Shown here in pieces: positions 44,539-54,200 of a stretch of DNA of 64,000 nt. Every line of letters starts with the position of its first letter. The stretch's first letter is position 1. The notes under the pieces are model-generated. The model saw only the letters and a program-made list of their open reading frames with translations. It did not search any database and was not told the DNA's origin. Made by a program: the position numbers and the translations under genes. Source of the DNA: Tubulanus polymorphus (taxonomy: Eukaryota; Nemertea; Palaeonemertea; Tubulaniformes; Tubulanidae); contig NC_134025.1 of assembly GCF_964204645.1 (NCBI RefSeq), positions 16,582,001 through 16,646,000 of the forward strand. The letters are read 5' to 3'.

Positions 44539-45666
44539 ATGAGTGGTAAAAAAACTCCTAATACTAAAGAACAATATTTAAGAAATTTATATTACAACCC
44601 TGAGAGTTCGGTTGCTTATTCTTCTACTAAAAATATATGGCGTAAAGTAAAACAAGATAAATTAGATAAGATAATCCCACAAAATTTAGTTAAATATAAA
44701 GATATAAATGAATTTATGTTAGAACAACCAACATATACAACACATAAAAAAATTGTTAGAAAATATAAAACTCGTAAAACTATGGTAAGTTATGTAGATC
44801 AACAGTGGCAAGGAGATTTAATTGATATGAAAAATGTTAAGAAAGATAATGATGATTATTGGTGGTTATTGAATATAATTGATATTTTTAGTCGTTATGT
44901 ATGGAGCTTCCCACTTTATAGAAAAGATGCTGTACAAACATCAAATGTTTTAAGAAAATTTCTTTCGGATGATAAACTAAAACCAGAAAAAATACAATTT
45001 GATGATGGAAAAGAATTTGATAATTCACTTGTTCATGAACTCTTAGATAATCATAATATTAAATATTTTTCAACAAAATCAGATAAAAAAGCAGCAGTTG
45101 TTGAACGATTTAATAGAACATTAAGAACAAGAACGTGGAAATATTTTACAGCAAATAATACTTTTAAATGGATTGATGTTTTACCAAAATTGATAGAAGG
45201 ATATAATAATTCTTATCATTCTTCTATTGGAATGAAACCTATTGATGCTAGAAAATCTGAAAATGCTGAAATTGTTTGGAATAATTTATATGGAGCATTT
45301 CTTATAGATGATTTTGGTGAACCTAAATTTAAAGTTGGTCAAAATGTTAGAATTTCTAAGTATAAAAAGATATTTGATAAAGGATACGATCGAAATTTTA
45401 CTAGAGAAATATATAAAATAAAAAAGGTAATAACAACAAAACCATATGTCTATAAATTAGAAGATTTAGATGGTGAAGAAGTTGATGGCTACTTTTACGA
45501 AGAAGAATTAAGTTTAACTACTGAAAATCTAGAACAAGAATATAAAATTGAAAAAGTACTAAAAACAAAAACTGTTAAAAGAAAAAAATATTCTTTAGTA
45601 AAATGGGTTGGATGGCCAGATAAATTTAATGAATGGATATTATCAAGTAAAATTAAAAATATATAA
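44539..45666 (+). CDS. retrovirus-like integrase with chromodomain (element B)
   Basis: 375 residues, intact. N-terminal helical region; rve core with D (QQWQGDLIDMKN, about 92), D (IQFDDGKEF, about 155) and E (KAAVVERFNRTLR, about 190); C-terminal chromodomain (YKIEKVLKTKTVKRKKYSL, VKWVGWPDKFNEW, about 333-365). It would join the AG...CT element ends to host DNA, making the 6-bp duplication seen here. The chromodomain could direct insertion to particular chromatin. Upstream GATATATAAATGAG; stop directly abuts the ATPase start. Confidence 0.93.
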   Translation: MSGKKTPNTKEQYLRNLYYNPESSVAYSSTKNIWRKVKQDKLDKIIPQNLVKYKDINEFMLEQPTYTTHKKIVRKYKTRKTMVSYVDQQWQGDLIDMKNVKKDNDDYWWLLNIIDIFSRYVWSFPLYRKDAVQTSNVLRKFLSDDKLKPEKIQFDDGKEFDNSLVHELLDNHNIKYFSTKSDKKAAVVERFNRTLRTRTWKYFTANNTFKWIDVLPKLIEGYNNSYHSSIGMKPIDARKSENAEIVWNNLYGAFLIDDFGEPKFKVGQNVRISKYKKIFDKGYDRNFTREIYKIKKVITTKPYVYKLEDLDGEEVDGYFYEEELSLTTENLEQEYKIEKVLKTKTVKRKKYSLVKWVGWPDKFNEWILSSKIKNI

Positions 45667-46275
45667 ATGAATAAGGAATTATTTATATTTGAGCCTCATA
45701 ATATGTTAATTTCTGGTGTAACAAATTGTGGAAAAACTTATTTTATATTAAATTTATTAGAAACTGTTTATGAAAACTATTTTGATAATATAGTATTATT
45801 TTGTCCAACATATGAATTTAATCAAACTTATGATAGAAATATTACTAGAAATAATAAATTTATTATATTAGATCCTAAAACAGTAAAAGAAAATTTAGAT
45901 AATTGTATAAAAATAGCAATTGATATTTATAAAGGATCAAATACATTATTCATTATAGATGATTGTGCTAATCTACATGATTCAAAAGTTAGAGAAAGTG
46001 AGTTATGTTATTTAGCTTTCTCTGGTAGACATTTTGGGATAACAACATGGGTTTTAAATCAGAAATATAATTCAATTGTGAAAGATTTTAGAGAGAATAT
46101 AAGATTTCTAGTTTTATTTTACAATAAAGATAGAAAATCGATGAAAAATGCACTTGAGGAAAATGATATTATTCCACATGATTTACATAATGAATATATG
46201 GATGAGTTGAAAAATATTAAAAGATCAAAATTACTATTTAGATTACAACACCCATTTAAATATGAATTTATTTAA
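45667..46275 (+). CDS. A32/FtsK-HerA-type packaging ATPase (element B)
   Basis: 202 residues, intact. Walker A GVTNCGKTYF at about 16-25; Walker B TLFIIDDCANLHDS at about 97-110; then LAFSGRHFGITTWVLNQKYN, typical of viral genome-packaging ATPases. It would pump the element's DNA into capsids. It starts immediately after the integrase stop (ATATAAATGAAT), so the two are probably co-expressed. Confidence 0.92.
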   Translation: MNKELFIFEPHNMLISGVTNCGKTYFILNLLETVYENYFDNIVLFCPTYEFNQTYDRNITRNNKFIILDPKTVKENLDNCIKIAIDIYKGSNTLFIIDDCANLHDSKVRESELCYLAFSGRHFGITTWVLNQKYNSIVKDFRENIRFLVLFYNKDRKSMKNALEENDIIPHDLHNEYMDELKNIKRSKLLFRLQHPFKYEFI

Positions 46276-46559
46276 ATTCAATTAGTTTGTTAATCTAGTT
46301 GAATTCTAGTTATTGGTAGTTGTAACAAAAATCAAATAGATTTAACAATATTTTAACTAGCTTGTTAATCTATTTTAATTCTAGTTACATTCTAGTTGAA
46401 TTCTAGTTGTTAGTAGTTGAAACAAAAATCAATTAGATTTAACAAGAAATAAATAAAAACAACAATATTTCAACTAGCTTGTTAATCTAGTTGAATTCTA
46501 GTTACATTCTAGTTAAATTCTAGTTGTAACATCACATAATTAATTTTTTTGTTATATAA
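46276..46559. repeat. non-coding AT-rich direct repeats
   Basis: Two to three imperfect copies of a ~100-base unit with CTAGCTTGTTAATCTAGTTG, ATTCTAGTTACATTCTAGTT and ACAAAAATCAA segments. No coding potential. A diverged counterpart (CAACTAGCTAGTGAATTCTA, 27861-27880) precedes the same downstream gene in element A. Confidence 0.75.
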
Positions 46560-47165
46560 ATGGTAGGTGAAAAGAAAATAAAATCTAAAAATGGTAATGT
46601 TCCAATTGAAAAAACTTTAGATGATTTAGGAATAACAGAAACAAAATTAACTCCAGATGATGGTGCTTTAAATATTGTTACAACAAATAATAATTATGAA
46701 TATTATCTTTATTGTAAACATCAATTAGAAATATTAATAGCATCTGGAAAATGTAAAAATTTTGTCGGTAAAAATTTAACTTATAATGAATTAGATACAA
46801 TGAAATCAGATGAAATTATTAGATTATTTAAGATTTATGAAGCCGCGAGAACAGCTAGAATTAATGACGCGATATCAGAAAATGTAGTAAAAGGTTATAG
46901 TAAATTATGTAATTATATACTACCAATTGAAGATGAAAATAGATTATATTCCGATTTAAAAAATGATTATTTAGTTATGACTGAATTAAATAAATGGATT
47001 GGATATTTATCATTTCAATTAGGTGGATTTATGACATTATTATCAACTGGGGTTATAACATTTTCAAATATTGAAAGTAAAAATATTTCTATAATAAATG
47101 AGCGAGGTGAAAGAAGTGAAGGAATTAACTGTGAAGAAAAAACCGAGAACTCAGAAACAAATTGA
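46560..47165 (+). CDS. 201-aa conserved protein (element B)
   Basis: A polar N-terminus (IEKTLDDLGITE), YEYYLYCKHQLEILIASGKC, a helical middle (IIRLFKIYEAARTARINDAI), then DLKNDYLVMTELNKW and a hydrophobic segment (YLSFQLGGFMTLLSTGVITF). Homologous to the broken 28065-28665 of element A. Upstream TTAATTTTTTTGTTATATAA. Unknown function; by position and conservation a Polinton core accessory gene. Confidence 0.75.
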   Translation: MVGEKKIKSKNGNVPIEKTLDDLGITETKLTPDDGALNIVTTNNNYEYYLYCKHQLEILIASGKCKNFVGKNLTYNELDTMKSDEIIRLFKIYEAARTARINDAISENVVKGYSKLCNYILPIEDENRLYSDLKNDYLVMTELNKWIGYLSFQLGGFMTLLSTGVITFSNIESKNISIINERGERSEGINCEEKTENSETN

Positions 47166-47466
47166 ATGGTCTCGGCAATTAGGAATTAAATCACAAGAAT
47201 ATAAAAAAGCTGTAAAAGAAAAAATAAGTAATAAAAATGTTAATAAAAATGGTGAAAATATTGTTATTTCTACTCCTTCTGATAGTAGAATATTTGATAA
47301 ATATTTATATTTTACAGTTGGATTTGTAATTGTATTCATTTTGATTGGGTGTAATTGGTATAAGAAATCAAATAAAATTCATGATATTAGTAATTCTGAA
47401 CCAACTGCTATCAAAAATGAAAATACTTCTGAAATTCCAAAATTGATAATAAAAAAAATGGATTAA
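47098..47466 (+). CDS. 122-aa single-pass membrane protein (element B)
   Basis: Begins inside the end of the preceding gene (68-base overlap, ATAATAAATGAGC), as its A homologue also does. Basic N-terminus with a QIEWSRQLGIKSQEYK motif, one transmembrane segment (YLYFTVGFVIVFILIGCNWY), polar tail. The W-R/K-LG-S motif resembles a short DNA-binding-like helix, but no function is assigned. Confidence 0.7.
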   Translation: MSEVKEVKELTVKKKPRTQKQIEWSRQLGIKSQEYKKAVKEKISNKNVNKNGENIVISTPSDSRIFDKYLYFTVGFVIVFILIGCNWYKKSNKIHDISNSEPTAIKNENTSEIPKLIIKKMD

Positions 47467-47497
47467 TATTTTAGAAAAAAAGCAAAAAAAATAATTG

Positions 47498-47570
47498 AAT
47501 ATCTCACTACTTTTGTCTATCCATGCGGAGCAATTAAATTGTCCAGATAAGTCATTTCGGATTCTAGATA
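47498..47570. other. conserved non-coding block shared with element A
   Basis: The reverse complement matches 27743-27820 (CCGAAATGACTTATCTGGAC and AGTAGTGAGATATT). It lies between the two converging genes of the right end, at the same distance range from membrane-protein genes as in A but inverted. Confidence 0.7.
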
Positions 47571-47602
47571 TTCATTATTTTTATTAATTTATTTTTTTAA
47601 AT

Positions 47603-47929
47603 TTAATCAACAATTTCTAAATCATGATGACCGTCTTCATTTTTCCCATGATATATTATTTTAAATCCTACTAAATCTTTCAATTCCTCCATACTCAATG
47701 AAACCCATTTATCAGGTAAAAACACTTTAAATTCTCGCGATGTACTAACATTACAGTAGCTTAAATTAGCTGATACTTTCTCTCCATATTTAGTTTTTAT
47801 CTTTTCTAATTTCAATATTTTATGTTCAATTTCTTTTGTAACATCAATTAACTTTTTTATTTCAAATTGTTTTTTTGCTGGTTTTATTCTGTTATTTATT
47901 GTTGCTAAGAATGCTTTTCTATCTCCCAT
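47603..47929 (-). CDS. OB-like small protein, reverse strand (element B)
   Basis: 108 residues, starting inside the right TIR, with the same first codons ATGGG and upstream sequence as the polymerase at the left end. Shows the family pattern: KTKYGEKVSANLSYCN, FKVFLPDKWVSLSMEELKDL, YHGKNEDGHHDLEI. Diverged from 17434-17787 and 55395-55736, which instead lie directly downstream of the polymerase. A single-stranded-DNA-binding role is inferred. Confidence 0.75.
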   Translation of the reverse strand: MGDRKAFLATINNRIKPAKKQFEIKKLIDVTKEIEHKILKLEKIKTKYGEKVSANLSYCNVSTSREFKVFLPDKWVSLSMEELKDLVGFKIIYHGKNEDGHHDLEIVD

Positions 47930-48014
47930 TTATTAGGGAAAAAAATTACTTGTGGTGATGAGTGGTGTCTCGCCCTCTCGCCCTCTGGTATGAAAACGCC
48001 ATCTTCTAATTACT
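47925..48014. repeat. right TIR of element B
   Basis: A perfect inverted copy of 31599-31688, followed by the GCTGTG target duplication at 48015-48020. Confidence 0.97.
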
Positions 48015-48674
48015 GCTGTGGTGATCGACCTTTCTAAAAAAAGAATTCTTACTCGTTGAGGTGTGCCGCTACTCGTTGTATTGTATATCGTAGGCCTAAA
48101 AAAACAGTTCTTGATGAAATTTGAATCAACAACGTATATTTGGTTATGATATGAGGACTAGGCAAGGACATAAAACCAGCACTTCTCACGCGTGTAAGCA
48201 TCTAAGATTTGTGTTCCGAAAACAGGTTCAACATGTATCACGTGTAATGCAGTTTCCGATCCTCACTTCAAAAGTTAACAACTAATTGAAATTAATTGTC
48301 GTCATCCGATTTACTCTTACTAAAATTCAGAGAATGATGAGAAAGAATAATCTAATAGCATATTGCACTGTGCTGAAAATTCCATGTTGATGCGCGGCGT
48401 AGTTAGCAATATTTACTGTGAAGCTGTGATGATAGCGCCATCGTTTTAGTAACACGTGTAGCTCATCAAAATCAACGAAGCCGTTAATATTTAGATAAAG
48501 GATAATCTATCGATAGAAAAAGATTCCTTTGAAAATATTTGAATTAAGATTAAATATGCATACGCCCGGGGTCATCGTGACGAAGAAAATACGTTTGTAT
48601 CGATATGCAGATGAATTTTAAAGAATACTGATTTGCATTAAAAAACACCGTACTGGTTGACCAACATTGTGTAG

Positions 48675-48785
48675 TATATACTTGGAATCGAACCTGAGAA
48701 CAGTAAGCGGCTCGTTCGTTACTACTCTGCATTTGTGCGTGTATCGAATTGTTGACCCTACCACTTAGATGCACAGCAACATATT
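48675..48785 (-). repeat. possible tRNA-derived SINE head
   Basis: On the reverse strand an A-box-like CATCTAAGTGGTAGGGT (48755-48772) is followed by a B-box-like GGTTCGATTCC (48684-48694). The spacing is longer than in most tRNAs and no cloverleaf was traced, so a SINE remnant is likelier than a tRNA gene. Confidence 0.3.
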
Positions 48786-49080
48786 GGTATGAGATGGTTA
48801 TGAGACGATGTCGCTACAGATTGGCACGGCTACGAGGGAATGTAGACTGTAACTTCGTATCGGTGTATCAGTTGCGTTCTCACGTAGTGGCCAGGTGTGG
48901 AGTGGTATAGTTCGTAACTGTCACCGAGTGTCTTCAATCACCCGACCACATAGAATTATTCTTTCTAGTTCATTGTGAACTGAAATAATGAAAAGGTAGT
49001 CCAGTTATTGACTTTTCGTCAGATACATCGGAATAAAAGCTCCTTAATCCACTAAGTGTATGACATGGATGTACTGGCAA

Positions 49081-49475
49081 TGAAACTTCACCCGTTAAAC
49101 TTTCATTTTTCACCCGTCAAAACTTAAGATCGAATTTTCTTGTCAACTCAAAATAGAATTCTCGTCAAAACATCGTATTTGACGCGTCAAATATAATCTC
49201 GCATATACTTACAAAACCAAATCGCTTTATCGTAGATATTTTGTCAAAACTCATCATTTGACGCATCTTCGTACATATTTTGTCCAGACTAAATGTTCGT
49301 TTGACGCGTCAAAATTACTATGGTAGATATGCTGTCAAAATTAAAACTTCATATTCGCCAATCATCCGTCAAACACAACGTATTTACCCGCAAAAACATT
49401 TTTTAAACAGTTTTTACCCGACAAACACATTTACCCGTCAAAAATCGTTTTTACCAGTCAAACACATCGTTTTTA
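49081..49475. repeat. degenerate CCCGTCAAA / GACGCGTCAAA repeats
   Basis: At least ten irregularly spaced copies of (A)CCCGTCAAA, TTTGACGCGTCAAA and TTTTGTCAAAAC. Some form short palindromes. Inverse copies reappear just before element C (TTTGACGGGTAAAG, 50694-50707), so C may have inserted in or beside this repeat. Confidence 0.55.
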
Positions 49476-49850
49476 GCCCACTTGGGACTTTAGGACTTTA
49501 GGCATATTTTGTTACCATGATCAATTGAAAAGTTGTAGCTTATGACATGCTCTATGATTATGGTTAGTTGCATAGTTATTGGGCTTTGCATATGGTCACC
49601 AGGGTGGGTTGTATAGTAGAATAACTTAGTATTTCCACATTATAGTGTTATTTTGGCATATTTTGTCAGCATAATCTACTTCAAAATCGTAGCTGCCGAC
49701 ATGTTCTACAATTGTGGTGAGTTTCAAAGTCATTGAATTTTTTCAAGGTCATTGGATGGGGGGCGTTGAATATTGAAATTGTCATATTGTTGAGCATTTG
49801 AAACCACTTCCAAGTGGGCATGGTGTCCCTGGACCCCTAGTAACCTGTCT
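49476..49850. repeat. dispersed repeat, copy 2
   Basis: Collinear with 5140-5490: AAAGTTGTAGCTTATGACAT, TGGTCACCAGG, GACATGTTCTA, and the closing AAACCACTTCCAAGTGGG. Diverged and non-coding. Confidence 0.45.
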
Positions 49851-50734
49851 TATTACCCATCAAATCACGTAATTTGGAGAGTTATTTGAACCTCGCTGAA
49901 ATTGTTTCATAGCAGCTGTAACGAAGACACCACTTACCGCGAATACAGGAGGCGCAGAAGTAGACAGGCAACCAGTCTAACATAAAAGCTTAAAGGGCGC
50001 ACTTTTACGGCACCCCTCCAACGCATCATCGCTTGCCAGGAGTCCGGTATCACTCCCTGAACGCGCTTGAACCAGCCCTGGCCTCGCGACGTGTTATTTC
50101 ATTACTGGCGCTTTTGTTCATGACGTCATACATATATCGATCAGCGAAATACTTCCTTGTTCGGTAAAACGTTCGCTGATCGGTCCATTTGACGGGAATT
50201 CCAACTGAAGACTAATGACGTTTGTTACGAGCGCTGTGATGAGCCCGAGCTTATCGGCAAATAAATTTTTCACGAGAGACCACAAGAAGTGCATTTTATT
50301 GTCAAAAACCTGAACTGGCACTATTTTGATAAAAGCTTTTTTATACTTCATAATTCTTGCATGTATATAAACCTGTGTAGAATTTGTACTTGGCAGTCAA
50401 ATAAAGATATCTCTCCGGCTGGACATCTAGTTTTCTATCGTCGTCGTTGTCGAATTTTGCTGGTCGCGTATTGCTCGAATGTATCGTTTGAATGACATAT
50501 AAAGACAATGAAAACGTCTACGGACAGACGAATGAACGGAAGGACGGTGGACGAAAAGTGAACGCAATATAGTAATATATCTCAAGTTGGGATCAAGCAC
50601 ACGCTCTCGTCAACCACAGTCTAAAACCAATTCAAAAGGGGGCGGTGACATGATATTGATATTTGAGGTCCAAATACGTGATTTGATGCGTAATTTGACG
50701 GGTAAAGATGAGACGTTTTTGATTGGTAAATACG

Positions 50735-50941
50735 AGTAATAGGGGTTTAGTTGTTCTATACCAAAGGTCGAAAGGTCGAGGTCGATAAATTTTCCAAAAT
50801 GTTAAAATAACAATAATTTCTACTTGAATTAGTCGCGTACACTCCTAATTCAAGTAGAAATTATTATTATTTTAACATTTGGAAAATTTATCAACCTCAA
50901 CCTCTCAACCTTTGATATAGCACAACTAAACCCCTATTACT
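50735..50941. repeat. foldback terminus of element C
   Basis: The left arm (AGTAATAGGGGTTTAGTTGT, CCAAAGGTCGAAAGGTCGAG, ATTTTCCAAAATGTTAAAAT, TTCTACTTGAATTAG) and the right arm (CTAATTCAAGTAGAAATTAT ... CCCCTATTACT) are inverted around CGCGTACACTC. Two tandem GGTCGA units lie about 30 bases from the end. Same architecture as A and D, with a different core. Confidence 0.85.
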
Positions 50942-51298
50942 CTATCTAATCACAAGTCTCATAATTTACAAGCCTCAACACGTTGAGTATTGCGTATTAC
51001 ATGTTGATTCTAGAACAACCCATCTAGAAAACTACATTAGCCAATCACAGTTGAATATTCCCTATTACTCTATCCAATCACAGTTGAGTATTTTACTATT
51101 AATCTATCCAATCACAGTTGAGTATTACTCTATCCAATCACAGTTGAGTATTCCCTATTACACTAGCCAATCACAAGCCTCATAATTTACAAGTCTCAAC
51201 ACGCAGCTGGGTTTCCCCCACTGTTGAGTAGTATAAATAGGCGGGACTCACACGTGGTAGGACTCACACGTGGTGGGACGCGTTGAGAGGTAAGTGTT
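50942..51298 (+). promoter_or_regulatory. CCAAT/TATA promoter region ahead of the element C polymerase
   Basis: Five copies of CCAATCACA (51041, 51074, 51108, 51134, 51167), mostly within CCAATCACAGTTGAGTATT units. A TATA box, GTATAAATAGGCGGG, lies at 51231-51245. Two copies of GGACTCACACGTGGT, each with CACGTG, follow, then GAGGTAAGTG (51287-51296), which looks like a 5' splice site. The arrangement is that of a host RNA polymerase II promoter, unlike the short motifs before the other genes. The segment CATAATTTACAAGYCTCAAC occurs twice (about 50961 and 51181). Confidence 0.65.
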
Positions 51299-54200
51299 AT
51301 GTTCAATTTTAATAAAAAGTTTAGTATTAAAATGGAAGCAAATAAGTACTACTGTCCAACATGTAATATCAATATAGATAAATCCCAAAAAGCAAGACAC
51401 AATAAAACTAAAACACATTTAGAGAATAAATTGAAACTAGAATATAAAGATGATATATTAGAAACTAAATTAGAAGAATTAAAGAATGAAAAAGAAACAT
51501 ACAAATGTGATACATGTAATCAATCATTCAGTGATAAAAGATATTATAAAGAACATTTAAAATCTATAAGTCATATTAGAAATAAGAATAATGATATTTT
51601 AGGTGAAGATTATTTTGATAATGATAACGATAAGAAACAGAAGACAATTAAAAGAATAAAAAATAAATTAAACAATAAAAGACCATATATGGAAGATGTA
51701 AGAAATTATATTAATTCATTAGATAATAAAAAAGATATAGAAATAACCGAAGCATTTAAAAGTGATATAGGGCCAGCCGCTATTGAGTTTAAATTTCATA
51801 AAGGAAAAACAATAGAAGAAAATAAAAAACATTTAGAAAATATGAAAGAAATAATAAAAATAATAACTGATGTTGAATACCCTAAAATTAGTATTTCATC
51901 AAAAGTTAAATTTATAAAATCTGAAGATAAACCAATATATAATATAAATTCTCATTCACAACATATTATATCTAAACAACATATAGATGATAAATTAGAT
52001 AAATGTTATAATGAAGTAAAAACTAAAATAGAAGAGAAATATTTTGAAGGATCTGGTTTAATATTTGATGAGATAATATTTATGACTTTACATGTTTATA
52101 ACACAAAATATAATAAGTTAACTAAATCAAAACCAATAGATGAAAATAATGTATCATATTATAAAGAACCAGATATTGAAGCATTGAGTTATATTAAACT
52201 ACCATTTAAAACTAATGCTGTAATAAATGTACAAAATGAAGATGATAAATGTTTTCTATGGGCTATAATAAGTTGTTTACAGCCAACAGAAGATATTACA
52301 CATAGTTTTAGATTAACTCATTATAAACCATTTGAAAATAATTATAAGATAGATAAGTATCCTGTTATAATTAAAGACATCCCAAAGATAGAAAGAGATA
52401 ATAATTTAAGAATAAATGTATTTGATTTAATCAAATTACCAAATACAAAAGGTAACAACATAAAACATTATACATTGGAACCTTTATATCTATCAAAAGA
52501 TTATGATTCAAAGGATGTTATAGATATACTATATTATGAGAATCATTATATGTGGATAAAACGTATTGATTTATTTTTCAAATCAGAAAATGATTTTGAT
52601 AATAAAATATATCTATGTAGAAAATGTATAACTAAATTCAGAACTGAAAGTGCATTATTAAATCATAAACAACTATGTGATAATCATGATTATTGTAAAT
52701 TAGTTTTACCAAATGAAAAAGATAAAGTATTAGAATTCAAAAAATATGATTACAAAAATAAAGTACCATTTGTAATATATGGAGATTTTGAATCATTAAA
52801 TAAAGAATTAACAGATAAAGATAGAAAAGATATATATTATAAAAGAAAGAAATTAAATTCTAATGAAAGTGATTATTCAGAAGAACCACCAAAAACAAAT
52901 ACTATTAAAAAGATTCATCAATCAGCTGCAGCTTTCGGGTTATATATAAAATCTGATTATGTAGAACTAATTGAAAGTGAATATTATAATTATAGAAATG
53001 AAAATGTTATCAATCATTTTTGTGACTTATTAATTGAATATGAAATAAGATTTAGTAAATTATTGAATACAAATAAAGAAATAATTATGACAGAAGAAGA
53101 TAAAGAAGAATTCGTGTTTGCAGATAAATGTTATTATTGTGAAAAGATATTTAATTATAAAGATAAAAAAGTAAGAGACCATGATCATTTGAATGGAAAA
53201 TTTAGAGGCGCGGCGCATGAGAATTGTAACTTACAAGCTAAGAAAATCAATTTTGTTCCAGTAATATTTCATAATTTATCAGGATATGACGCACATTTAT
53301 TTATCAAACAGTTATGCCATAAAATAGAAGAAATCAATAATGAAATAGAAATATTAAATTCAAATAGATTAAAAGATGACAAAGTATCAACTTATAAATT
53401 TAAAATGCTAGCTAAAACATCTGAGAATTATATATCTTTCCAATTTGGATGCTTAAGATTTATAGATTCATATAGATTTTTAAGTAGTTCATTTGACAAT
53501 CTATCAAAATCATTAGTTGATGATGAATTACAAATATTAAAACAACATTACCCAAATAATGATGATTTTCAATTAATGAGATATAAAGGAGCAATTCCAT
53601 ATTCATTTTATAAATCACATAATGATTTTAATATAACTGAATTATTAAAAGAACAATTCTATGATGAATTAAAAAATGAATATGTTAAAGATGAAGTATA
53701 TAATAGAACATTGAATATTTGGAATCATTTCGAAATTAAAAATCATGGACAATTAGTAGATTTATATTTAAAATCAGATGTATTATTATTAACTGATATA
53801 TTTGAAAGGTTTAGAGATGTAAACCTAAAATATTTTAATATTGATCCTTGTCATTGTTATTCATCACCTGGATTAACATGGGATTGTGGATTAAAATTTA
53901 CAGATATAAAAATGGATTTGTTAACAAATATAGATCAATTACTATTATTTGAAAAATCTATAAGAGGAGGTGTTTCAGGTGTATTGGGTGATAGATATTT
54001 CAATGTAAATGATAACCCCGGATATAAATTATTATACATAGATGCAAATAATCTTTATGGTTGGGCAATGATGGAACCACAACCTTATGGGATGTTTGAA
54101 ATAACTGAAGTTTTACAAATTGATAAATTTGATTGGAAGAAAAGAATCCTAGATATTGCAGATGATTCAGAGACTGGTTACTTCTTTGTTGTAGATTTAG

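Larger units (their letters stand above)
31599..48014 (+). mobile_element. element B, complete Maverick/Polinton
   Basis: 16,416 bp with 90-bp perfect inverted ends (AGTAATTAGAAG...CTTCTAATTACT) and a perfect 6-bp target duplication, GCTGTG (31593-31598 and 48015-48020). The AG...CT ends and 6-bp duplication are the hallmarks of Polinton integration. Contents: polymerase B with intein, reverse-strand VLTF3-like protein, nine small or structural genes including the capsid protein, integrase, packaging ATPase, two membrane-type proteins and a reverse-strand OB-like gene. The polymerase and two other genes carry small frameshifts. Confidence 0.95.
48021..50734. other. host/repeat DNA between elements B and C
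   Basis: No protein gene seen. It holds a possible tRNA-derived SINE head (48675-48785), a field of degenerate CCCGTCAAA repeats (49081-49475), and a dispersed repeat related to 5140-5490 (49476-49850). Sequence at 50525-50600 matches 3661-3740 in reverse. CGTCAAATTACGCATCAAAT-like motifs in inverse orientation occur at 50670-50705. Confidence 0.6.

Noticed and set aside
48550-48774. 74-codon reverse frame near element B
   Set aside because: Overlaps the tRNA-like segment and shows no protein features.
50118-50495. Short frames on both strands before element C
   Set aside because: Overlapping each other in repeat-rich DNA; no features.
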